From Macrocystis pyrifera (lineage: Eukaryota > Sar > Phaeophyceae > Laminariales > Laminariaceae): 64,000 nt of DNA. The notes below the pieces were generated by a model, which had not been told where the DNA came from, ran no database searches, and saw only the letters and a program-made list of their open reading frames with translations. The translations under genes and the position numbers were made by a program. The DNA lies in NCBI GenBank assembly GCA_031763025.1, contig JASSKH010000019.1, positions 11,220,009-11,284,008 on the forward strand, given 5' to 3'. Shown piece after piece: positions 11,386 through 21,766 of this stretch (positions within the stretch are counted from its first letter, which is position 1; each line of letters begins with the position of its first letter).

Positions 11386-14349
11386 CCGAACTCGGTGGGT
11401 GTCCAACACACGACGTTTAACGTTGCTAGGCACGCGGACCACCTACCAAGGCACCGGGGACGCCTCCATGCGGTATTCCTACTGTACATCAAACGCACTG
11501 AGAAATTTAGCCTACCAGCCGTAAAATTTACCGCCAAACGGTGTCAACACTTAACGTGGAATAAGTTTACATGTGAGGTAGATGGATAGGGGAAGTGTTG
11601 TACGAAAGAGTTTCACTCAAATTTGAATGCTGCTAACTCACGCTATCGCGCTTTCCACGGATCCTTTTTCATGAAAGGAAATGCCTTTTCGAGTATGAAC
11701 TCGGTGGAACACAAACCCTCGAAGTTTAACCTTTGTAGGCACGCGGATCACCTACCATGCCACCAGGGACGCCTCCATGCGTTCCTACTGCAAACTAAAA
11801 GCACTAAGAAATTTAGCATGCCAATCAGAACATTTTCGGCCGAACGGATCAACCCTTAACAGGGAATACGTTTATATGTGTGGTAGATGGGCAGGGGACG
11901 CGATGGACGATAGAGTTTCACCCTCATTGGAATGCTACTAACTTACGCGATCGCGCTTTCCACGGATTCGTTTTGGCCCTTACGAGTATGAACTCGGTGG
12001 GACTCCAACCGATGATTTTTAACCTTATTAGGCACCCGAACCACTTACCAAACTACCGCAGGCGCCTTCATGCGTTATTCCTACTGTATCTTAAACGCGC
12101 TATTATATTTAGCATACCAATTTTACAATCTTCAGATGAACAGTTCAACCCTTAATATGGAATGAGTCCAGATGTCGGGTAGGTGAGCAGCGAACGCGCT
12201 CTGCGATAGAGTTCAACCCTGATTCGAATTGAGCCGACTCACGCTATCGCGCTTTGCGCGGATCCATTTTCACGCAAGGAAAAGCCCTTACGAGTATCAA
12301 CTCGGAACCTACGACGTTTAACCTTAGTAGGCACGCGGACCACCCGCCAAGCTACCGGGGACGCCCCGATGCGTTCGTCCTACTGTAAATTCAACGCACT
12401 ATGAATTTTAGGATACCAACCACAAAATCGTTAGACAAGCAGTTCAACTCTTAACGTGGATTGAGTGTACATGTGGGGTAGATGGGCAGGGGACGCGTTC
12501 TACTATGGAGTTTCACCTTAATCGGAATGCTGCTAACTCATGCTATCGCGCTTTCCACGTATCTATCTTCATGTGAGGAAGGGCCTGTACGAGTACGAGC
12601 TTGGTGGTACACAAACCCACGACGTTTAACTATACTTAGCACGCGGATCACATACCATGCCACCGGGGACGCCTTCATGTCTTACTCTTACTGTAAACTA
12701 AATTCACTAAGAAATTAAGCCGCACCATCATAACACTTTCAGGTAAACGGTTCAAGATTTAACATAATATAATTCAAGATGTGGGGTACATGGGCATGGG
12801 ACGCGTTTTACGATAGAGTTTCATCCGAATTGTAATTCTTCTAGCTCACGCTATCGCGCTTTCCCCGGATCCATTATCGTGCAAAGGAAAGCTCTTACGA
12901 ACATGAACTCGGTTGTACTCCAACCCACGAAGTTGAACCTTACTATTAATAGGCACGCGGATCACCTACTATGCCACCGGGGACGCCTCCATGCGTAAGT
13001 CCTACAGCAAAATTATTAAACTATGAAATTTATAATACCAATCGTACAATTTTCAGACAAACAGTTCAACCCTTAAAATGGAATAAGTTTATGTGGGGTA
13101 GATGGGCGGGGGACGCGATGTCGGTAGAGTTTCACCCGAATTGAAATGCTACAAACTCACGCTATCGCGCTTCCCGCGGATCCGTTTTGGACCTTACGAG
13201 TATGAACTCGGTGGGACTCCAACCGAATATTTTTAACCTTATTAGGCACGCACCCGGACCACCTACCAAACAACCGCAGACGCCTTCATGCGTTATTCCC
13301 ACCGTAATTCAAATGCACAAAGAAATTATGCCTACCAATCATAACATTTTTAGTTAAATGGTTCAACCTTTCACATGGAATGAAATTACATGCGGGGTAG
13401 ATGGGCAGTGGAGTGTTGTACGATAGAGTTTCAACCTAATTGGAATGCTCCTATCATACTCTATCGCGCTTTCCACGGATCCATTTTCGTGCAAGGAAAG
13501 GCCCTCACGAACATGATTTCAGTGGGATTCCAACCGACGAAGTTTAACCTTAGTAGGCACCCGGATCAACTAACAAGCCACCGGGAACGCCTCCATGCGT
13601 TCGTCCTACTGTAATTTAAATGCACTATGAAATTTAGCATGCCAACCATACAATATTTAAAGACAAACAGTTCAACCCTTGACGTGGAATGAGTTTAGAC
13701 GTGGGTTAGATGGGCAGAAGACGCGTTCTACGATAAAGTTTTATCCCAATTTCAATGCAGCTAACTCACGCTACTGCGCTTTCCGCGGATCCACTTTCAT
13801 GCAAGCAAAGACCTATACGAGTATTAACTCGATGGGACTCCAACCCACGACGTTTAACCTTAGTAGGCACGCGGACCACCTACCCAACCACCAAAGACAC
13901 TTTCATGCGGTATTCCCACTGTAAATTAAATGCACTAAGTCATTTAGTCTACCAATGATACAATTTACAGCCAAACGATTCAACCCTTAACGTGTTGTGA
14001 GTTTAGATGTGATATACATGGGCAGCAGGCGTGTCGTACGATAGAGTTTCTCCCAAATTACTATGCTGTTAACTCACGCTATTGCGCTATCGACGGATCG
14101 TTTTCAATATAAGTACAGGCGCTTCCGAGCATGAACTCGGTGGGACTCCAAACCACGAAGTTTAACCTTAATAGGCACGCAAACCACCTACCAAGCTACC
14201 GAAAACACACTTCCATGCGGTATTCCCACGGTATACAAAATGTACTAAAAAATTGCCAACATCCATCATAAAAATGTCAGCCAAACGGTTAGACCCTGAA
14301 CGTGGAATGACTTTAGGTGTGGGTTTGATGGGCAGGGGATGCGTTCTAC
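11386..14349 (-). repeat. Satellite array, about 10 units of ~300 bp
   Basis: Landmarks repeat through the array: ctatcgcgctttcc (near 11645, 11950, 12247, 12545, 12850, 13160, 13462; variants near 13780 and 14080), gaactcggtgggactccaac and gtagatgggcagggga. Spacing runs from about 295 to 316 bp. Units are perhaps 75-90% alike. Read on the minus strand, each unit contains an A-box-like word (TGGCTTGGTAGG) and a B-box-like word (GGGTTGGAGTCCC, one base off the consensus) inside a GTGGG/CCCAC stem, and their spacing equals that in a real tRNA. Acceptor and D stems do not pair, so these are not tRNA genes. Similar peptides encoded by several units on the plus strand are translations of the repeat and do not show a protein family. 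Confidence 0.85.
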
Positions 14350-14604
14350 TTTTTTCGGGTAGGGACTGAAAAATAATTGAATCGGACAACCCACAGGCAG
14401 GTCAATAAGTCCTCAAAATTTGACGCACAACATCCCACATCCGTCAACCTCTTGACGTTGGTTTGTTAGAATGATAATATGCTTGTCGCTATCGCTGCTA
14501 CAGCTTTGGAGTTTTTCATCCATCTTGTCGCTGTCGTCGAGAGGTCGTGTGTACCTCGCTCAACGGGCTTGAGTCGATTTCCTTAGACCCCTCAAGATAC
14601 CTAC

Positions 14605-14750
14605 GTGACGGCCCTTCATCTCCACCGAGATGACCAATAGGAAAAAACCGCTAATGGCAAAGAGCACCACCGCGAGGAAGTTGAAGCCGTTGGGGCGCAT
14701 ATGGAGACCCAAGGCGTCCGCGACCAGATCACCAAAGCCCGTTGCACAAT
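14605..14750 (-). CDS. Possible exon of a membrane transporter
   Basis: An open frame lies between an acceptor (gtgtgggcag) and a donor (gtaggtatc). It encodes DCATGFGDLVADALGL, then a stretch with NFLAVVLFAISGFFLLVIS and then EMKGRH. One long hydrophobic helix follows a Gly-rich segment. This resembles the last transmembrane segments of major-facilitator or folate-biopterin transporters, where a Gly-rich helix is followed by an NFxxL helix. The likeness is short and I could not link other exons in phase. Confidence 0.35.
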
Positions 14751-15402
14751 CTGCCCACACCGCAAGAGTAACGGTGGGTTTTCATCGAACGCGAGCCGGG
14801 TGATGGACGCGAAAGGTAGCATGTTCGGAATGGATGTAAATTAAAATTCTGAGGTAGGCAGCCGTGTCGTACATTGCGGGGAAAGGAGTGCGGGTTCACG
14901 CCTAAATGTCGATAAATCATTGCGTCGCGATTTCTCCACCTTTGGCGGAGAGGTTTTCCGGATTCTATTTTGAGCGAAGCCACCGAAGAGGTCATGCCTC
15001 CATGGATGAGCCCACCCGACGAGCAGTACCAGCGTATCACCGGCAAAGATTTCCAGGAAGTTTGCTTGCGCAACTCGTCCAAATATCCATATGTTAACGT
15101 CAAGTATCTGATCTGTTTACAAACCCTTTTTCACTCAAGGACCTCAACCGGTGCTATGCGTGGCAACTATACCGTTGCCATCAGAGTTTCGAGTGTCGCC
15201 CTTGAGCATGCACTCGTGCAAAAGACCTCGCAATCATACGTATTGGTGCAATCGTGTCCAAATCTGGTACTGCTACGATCTGTCCCGACAAATGCCAACC
15301 GTGGTTTTCGTACTAATTTGCCACCCGCTACCTCAATGCAACACCACGACATGGATCATCGACCGGTTACTCTTGTAAAAAACGCAGAGCAGCATCTTAG
15401 AG

Positions 15403-15747
15403 CTATGCCGTAAGACTATGTTTTCCTTTGTACATACTGTTTATTTCCTGTGGTACCACGACAAAGTTCCTGGCAAGCCACCATGGACGGACTCCCAGAG
15501 ACGACGAAGAGCAACCACACCACAGAATGCCCAACATATCCGTAAAATACGTCTGCAAAATTTGGTTGTCTAGGAAGGGCGGGTTCGACTTCTTCGACTC
15601 ACAGAACGGATTGTTTTGTTCGCAGTTGGTGGTCATGTCGAGGCCGTCGAGAATAACCCGCAGCATGAACGAAGAGTTCCAGTCTGTGGTACGTGCGGTG
15701 AAATGCACGAAGGTGAAAGCCACGAACAAGGCAGAGGCATGAGGCAT
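15403..15747 (-). CDS. Possible exon(s) upstream in the same transporter
   Basis: A 114-codon open frame contains ASALFVAFTFVHFTA (hydrophobic), then SFMLRVILDGLDMTTNC, NNPFC, SNPPFLDNQILQTYFTDM and LGILWCG. The composition is protein-like and includes two hydrophobic segments. A strong donor-like gtgagtc lies inside the frame, so only part may be exon. It could belong with the exon at 14605-14750, which is downstream on the same strand, but this is inference and I do not recognise the family with certainty. Confidence 0.3.
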   Translation of the reverse strand: MPHASALFVAFTFVHFTARTTDWNSSFMLRVILDGLDMTTNCEQNNPFCESKKSNPPFLDNQILQTYFTDMLGILWCGCSSSSLGVRPWWLARNFVVVPQEINSMYKGKHSLTA

Positions 15748-16574
15748 TAATTCAAGCGAGTAACGGAGCGGAGGATACCCATGTCTGGTGTAACCGCATT
15801 AGACGTCTACGCACAGGGAGTATATGGTTAGTGGTGAGTACAACACCAAACACACTACGCCATTATTGTCAGGCCCAAGACTGATTCTTCAATTTGTATT
15901 ACCCCTTGCGTTGATACATTGTTTCTTCTCAGTATTTATAACTGAGTCTCTGTTTCGGAAAATACATATGTACCTGTCTGTCTGTTTGACGGTCTGTCTG
16001 TCTGTCCGCAGTCACAAGGACACTCCAATCCTCGCAAAATCTGGTCCCAAACCGCTCCCGACCTTGAGATGTATACCACGCGAATCGGTAGCGGACACAC
16101 ATACACAAGCAGCCTGGACCAACTTTCGGAGTCAACGGAACTCTGCGCCTTGAGCTACGCGACCCAGCCTCACCGGGGGGCCAACCACTTGTGGACAATC
16201 GCTTGTGGCAGAGTCGGCACGAGCAGCGAAATCTTTCGCAAATTGGCTACAGCGCACCGATTATAACAAATGTGGGATCATCTTGCAGAAACATTGCTGG
16301 TTAAGGGCGTTAGGTTAACGGTGATAATGAGTTCGTTGCCTGCCGCCTCGCAAGCGGCCGTGCAAGGGCGCTTCTGGCTGCAAGGTCTTGACCCATGGAG
16401 TTTGCAATACAGTATATAGCGTTTTTTGACAGGGTCGCCTCCTGCTCAACAGTAAATCGGAGAAAATTGTCATTCTCAAACAGGCAACAACAGCAACTGT
16501 CAAACCAGCAGCAAACAGGTCGAGCCATGCGCTTTCCTCGTCTCGTCGACTCTTACGAGTACTACTACTGCCGT
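15748..16574. other. No gene recognised
   Basis: There is a short run of ctgt repeats at 15974-16006. No gene is supported. Confidence 0.4.
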
Positions 16575-16780
16575 ATCCGTCACGAATGCCAAAACATGGG
16601 CTTTTTTTCAGGTTTAGAAGGACACCGTAGGACGCCGCCGGCAAGCTCTTGCCCCCTTGAGCATACATCTACCTCAGTCCTTCAAGCCCGTCATCTATAC
16701 TAGTTAATCCTTGCCGCCACCGAGTGGGTTGCCCGTGGGCTGAGTCTGTGTCGTGATCGAGCGTCTATCGTCTATTGTCG
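16575..16780. repeat. Interspersed repeat family, copy a
   Basis: It contains atgggctttttttcaggttt, ccgtaggacgccgccggcaa, gctcttgccccc and later cccgtcatctatact and gggctgagtctgtgtcg. The same words in the same order occur at 19905-20115. Partial copies lie at 16861-16925 and 17465-17575. I see no inverted ends or coding frame, so I cannot assign a class. Confidence 0.6.
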
Positions 16781-16860
16781 CACGAGTAGGTATTTCGTAC
16801 AGATACTGTACAATAAACGTCTATCGTCGCACGACCAGGTTTTTTACAGTACAACAAACT

Positions 16861-17575
16861 TGTCGAATGGCAAAAAATGGGCTTTTTTGCAGGTTTGGGA
16901 AGATACCGTAGGACGCCGCCGGCGGCAGTGGATTACTTTATACTTTTCGCCTTGATTTGTTTGCGATCCTCATCGTATGTTACGGTACTCGCAAATTATA
17001 ACCCGTTAGTTGAATATACAAGTCAATCTGTCGAATGTGTAACAATCCACAAAATGTTTTTCATTGGCCGCATACAATAGCAGTAGAGCCCGGTGTCAGT
17101 ATAGGTCTACCCTATTTATACCCCCTATACGATATGATATTTCCATTGTACTTACAGTAGTAATGTGTTTTGCCCCCTAGAGCATTCATCCGCCTCATTT
17201 CTCATTTGCCAACAACACCTCGCATACCGTAGCACAAGCAGGTATTTTACATTACAACAACAGGAGTTGATTACTTCTTGTGCGACTACAAAATTATCTA
17301 CGAGTACTATTAAAAAATTGCATACTATCACAGGTCTTTTGCAACAGCATTTAGTTGATTACTTCCTACTTTTCGCCTTTATTTGTGTTTCGCGATCCTC
17401 ATCGTTTGTTTCGGTACTCGCAAAAAAATAACCCGGCAGTTGAAAACACGTCAATCTGACGAATGTGTAACAACGCACACCAGAAAATTGGCTTATTTTA
17501 CCGTAGGACGCCGGCGGCAAGCTCTTGCCCCCTAGAGCATGCATCCACCTCAGCTATCATTTCGCCAACAACAAC
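16861..17575. repeat. Partial copies of the same repeat plus a local duplication
   Basis: Copy b (16861-16925) and copy c (17465-17575) carry the ccgtaggacgccg core. Between them two ~80-bp blocks match each other about 430 bp apart: gattactttatacttttcgc near 16931 and gattacttcctacttttcgc near 17357, both followed by cggtactcgcaaa. Confidence 0.6.
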
Positions 17576-17914
17576 TACAGTATTTCGCTGTACAGAGATC
17601 TCTTGTTGATCTGTCGTTTAAGTGTTGTAATAAACAACCGACATGTTTAGCTTTGGACAAGAGAGCGTCGTCAGCTTTCTGATCATGTCCCCTACGAGTA
17701 CTATAACGAGTGGTACCGACAGTCAACAAGTAGACGCTCTGCCTGAGCCAAACACGGCACTCTGGGGTTCTGTCTGTGCTGGTCCGGACTGGCCTCTCCC
17801 GTCACCCTGAACAACTCCGCCTTCGACTTCACAACAAAAGAGACAAGCAAACTGAGAACGGCGCTCGAATGCATTTCACCGAGGGCAATAACAATCTCAA
17901 CATTTAAAGTAGTA

Positions 17915-18019
17915 TTACGGGGGTCCATATTTAACGGGACCAAATTTTGTTGGTAAAAATAGGTAAATACATAGGTTTTTATGTATACCATAGGTCCTAT
18001 TAACTATGTACCCCCGTAA
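17915..18019. mobile_element. MITE copy 2
   Basis: A 105-bp element from TTACGGGGGTCC to CCCCCGTAA, flanked by TA on both sides. Its ~28-bp inverted ends and AT-rich centre match the copies at 3804-3910 and 42824-42927. This copy has the cleanest TA flanks of the three. Confidence 0.85.
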
Positions 18020-18520
18020 TAGTAGTCGAAGTAGTAGTACTAATAGTAGTAATAGAAAGGCGTGAATCGGCATTGACCAAACCGCACCGCTTGTACTGCC
18101 GTTGCGCTCTGTACTGCTGATGTGGTCTACTCGTCATAGGTGACTATAACACCGATCAACGACTCGGTGTGTACTGTTGGCTACTGCTGGGTAGCATAGT
18201 AGCTATCGGTCGTTACCAGTGTTATCAGTGATACTAGTAGTGGTTGTTGTAGTCGTAGTAGGTGTAGTAGTAAAAGTAAGAGCAGCACAGCCTGCAACGG
18301 TGGGTCTGATCTTTTCTGGCTCGGTGAGTAATGCAACTGAAATACTGCTCAGTAGCTTCAGAATTCGAGTATTTTTTCTATAGATTACTAAATTTGTGAA
18401 ATGCGTACCACGCTAGATAGTTCATCAGGCATAGCTTCCACTGCTTCTCGATGTCGGCTGTTGATCGAAGCATCGAGATAGGCAATAAATGTCATAAATA
18501 TATGGCGCTGTCCCTAACGC
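18020..18520. other. Triplet-rich stretch, no gene recognised
   Basis: Scattered agt/gta triplets (18020-18050, 18225-18280) lead up to the long microsatellite. No gene is seen. Confidence 0.4.
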
Positions 18521-18523
18521 CAT

Positions 18524-18752
<229 letters not shown>

Positions 18753-19645
18753 AAAAGTAATTGCCAAAATCAGGTATACCTGGCCACTTTCGCGCCAAAA
18801 ACAGTTACATACTGAAATCAAGTACAAAACACACACCGGGAGCCCTGCTATTGGCCAAGCAGACATTGTAACTGATTTTGGCACGAAAAGGCCAAGGTAC
18901 ACCTGATTTTTTCTACTCTGTCTAGCTTTCAACTGATTTTGGCCAACTTTGAACCAATCAAGGAGGCCATACGTACACCGTGTTTTCTCTCCGTATGCGT
19001 CTGCCCTCCCTCGATTGAAATTGTTCTGTATTGACGTATGAACTCTGTACTCGTACGTCGTACGTAAATGCACGTATATACATGCATACATGCGTACGTA
19101 CGCTTATTTCACTTTTTCTCCTTTGAGGTGTGCGATGTGCTTCAGTTAGTTGTGTGTACTCTGTTGTTTTCTACACAGCAGTCATCACGGCACCATGGAC
19201 ACTCGGCGTTTCGTCTGCACCACCCCGCGTCGAGGTGGTCTCACGTTTGGTACGGCAAGATAATTTCGGGCCGAGCAGGCGGTTCCGCGAGAAAGGTCTG
19301 GAATCTTTAAAGCTGTCAACGCTGGTGGGGCGCCAGAGTAAATACTGTTGGCAGTCCCGCCGTGGCGAAACAAACGAAGCATATTAATAGTGACTCTTTG
19401 CAGGCCCAAGTGGAGGTACCTACACTCTGAAGAAAACAAAATTCAGATTTTCGAGGCCATGTTGCACGCTTAATGCTTTAGACCTTTGCCAATGGGAAAG
19501 AGAAGCATCAATAAAAAGTTTGAATTCCAAAGATACCCGCCAAAAAATTTAGAACGCGCTTCCTATGGGCACGTTCAGAAAAAAAAAAAAGTTCCCAACT
19601 TTTGGAAAAGCCCGAAAAAAGCAAATCTGGGGCCGATGTTGGGCC
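18753..19645. other. No gene recognised
   Basis: Short scattered words such as cctgattttggc and tggccaa recur at 18765-18960 and again at 20405-20455. They look like remnants of a repeat. No gene is supported. Confidence 0.4.
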
Positions 19646-19678
19646 AAGATCGGCCTGAGAAAAACTCAGGCCGATCTT
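19646..19678. other. Perfect hairpin, 14-bp arms
   Basis: The arms are aagatcggcctgag and ctcaggccgatctt, separated by five A. Directly upstream ggccgatgttgggccaagat can form an alternative stem with the left arm. A second hairpin with the same loop word gttgggccaa is at 59732-59769. Confidence 0.7.
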
Positions 19679-19904
19679 TGTTTCGAAGCGGCGAGATTCC
19701 GAGTCCTCGACAGACATCGATCGATAAAACCAACGATTGCGTCATGAATTCTGAACGGGGTGCGCTCGTTAGGGGCTCCGACCCACCCTTGAGTCACCGT
19801 CTTCACACAATGGCCAGTGACGTGCAGCGGGCGCTGGCCTTGCGTACGGTAAAATAACAAATAGCCGCTGGTGTGTACAAAACAGAAGACGAAATTTCTC
19901 GGTC

Positions 19905-20115
19905 CGTCTTGAATGGCAAAAAACAGGCTATTTTTCAGGTTTGGGAGGATACCGCAGGACGCCGCTGGCAAGCTCTCGCCGTCTAGAGCATGTATTCCCT
20001 CTAGAGCATGTATTCACTTTCTATCTTCGATGCCGTCATCTATACTCGTTGGTCTTGCCCGACACCAAGCGGGTTGGCCTTGGGCTGAGTCTATATCGAG
20101 ATCGAGCATCTATCG
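19905..20115. repeat. Interspersed repeat family, copy e
   Basis: Matches the copy at 16575-16780 over about 200 bp, including gcaggacgccgctggcaagc, tctagagcatgtattc (twice) and gccgtcatctatactcgtt. Confidence 0.6.
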
Positions 20116-21697
20116 TCTCACGAACTGATTTTTATCAGCGTGTTGACAATTTGCAGCGAGAGAAAACAAATTGCACCGCCTGCAGCCGTTGGAAAAAAAA
20201 AAGAAAAAATCAAACCTTTTTCCCCTTTTTTCCCACAGCGGCGGTACGAGGGTATTTTCGGCTGCTTTTTTAAAGAAATGTTTTTGAAAAAAAGCTTTCG
20301 GGCTTCGGGTTTCCATTGGCATAGGTCTTAGGCGCATTTTATTTTTTCCGGATTGTCATGACATCACACCGCTCGTGGCGCGCGTTTTTCACTTGGTTTT
20401 AGAATGTACCTGATTTTGGCTCAAACGGATCACGTATACCTGATTTTGGCATTTGCCCATAAAAGTACTACCGTAGTAGTAGATAAGGCAGCAGCAGTAT
20501 TGGCAGTGCTAGTTACACTCTTGGTGCTATGGCTGGGCCGGACAAGAAGCGAATGGAGGACATTTGTGTCGGTAGCGTCACCCAACGTCATCCAGGTGTT
20601 GCGAGGAAACCAAGCAATCGTGGGGCCAACTCCGGTCAAGGTGATATCTCGAGTCCAATATAAAGCGTTGACGTACATTCCACTGCGAAAGAAAATTGAA
20701 AGAAGTTTACAGTGTAACTCGCTCTATATAAACCCGAGAGTCACGGTTATTGTATGTTCTTTCACCGAAGATGCATCATCCAGTGCTAGGCGCCATCCAA
20801 ACGTTATCTATCTGTAAAAATGTAGCGTGATCTTAACGATGACCGCGAAAAGGTGCAAGACAGACTTTTTGCGTTTTTTGCCAGCGGGTGTTCTTCTGTA
20901 CTCGACGACACGTCGCCCCTAATGAAAAACAAAATATGACAATGGTCTTGCAGTGTATGAGGTTCCGTCAACAAAGTACATTGACCATACAGCTGGGGCC
21001 ATCTACCGTTTCCCACACCGCATATCTCAACAATGGTGTCCACCATCTTCGTCCGTCACTGATGAGATTCTCACTTGGTCACATATCGTTTTCAGGTGTC
21101 AGTAAACAAACAATATTCTGGCTGCTTCGAAACGGTATGTACTTCTCCAATCTAAATAAACCCAAGGCATAAACAAAGGGCCTCACTCAGAAAAGACGTA
21201 CCCCTCGGGAAGTGGCATATCTCTCCCTGAAGGTAATGCGTCTCGTGACGTGTAACCTTTCTCGCATAGAGAGCTCTCGCCGAAGACAGTGTGTGTGTCT
21301 GACGAAGCCTGATGTTCTGCCCGAAGGTTTTGGGAATAAACTTTCACACGCGACAAACTTGCATACGTGCGTGCAGCGTTTGTCGGTCTGATATGTACTC
21401 CCGGTATTACAACTAAGTGCGAGTTGCGAGCGCGTCGTACACGACTCACTGGCATTACAACAACCCACGAAGCTCACCTCAAAGTAAACACCTACGGTGG
21501 AAAACACAAGTAAGTGGGCGTGTACGCACCATACCTTGACGTTCGTACCCATATTTGCGGAAGTCGAACATATTCCTTCAAACTAAGAACCGGGCCCTTC
21601 GGAGAGGACGTATACTTTGTCTACGCGGTGCACATGATATGACACCTTCCAAGAATATGCCAACGGATCAAATCGTTAGGACATTACTGCGTGTCGC
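20116..21697. other. No coding sequence recognised; may include the ABCG 3' UTR
   Basis: This lies downstream of the stop codon of the minus-strand ABCG gene. A Cys-containing minus-strand frame at 21187-21552 has no recognisable domain, and I leave it out. No polyadenylation signal could be fixed with confidence. Confidence 0.4.
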
Positions 21698-21766
21698 CTA
21701 GACCACTGTCTGGGACAAGCCGGAACGTTTGAAATACCACACCGACATCATGGCTAGGACGCCCAG
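21698..21766 (-). CDS. ABCG last exon: helix 6 and stop
   Basis: Begins after ttcgtcgcatag in phase 0 and encodes LGVLAMMSVWYFKRSG, then LSQTVV and a TAG stop. In ABCG proteins a final helix of the form (x)xVLxxM/LxxxxR closes the protein. It is short but correctly placed and phased. Confidence 0.6.
   Translation of the reverse strand: MGVLAMMSVWYFKRSGLSQTVV

Noticed and set aside
11395-13958. A family of similar 60-90-residue peptides on the plus strand
   Set aside because: They come from successive units of the satellite, in more than one frame, with breaks at different places. The shared words DSNPRRLT and similar are the translated complement of the tRNA-like T arm.
15974-16006. A CRISPR-like or regulatory repeat of ctgt
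   Set aside because: It is a short simple repeat with no spacers.
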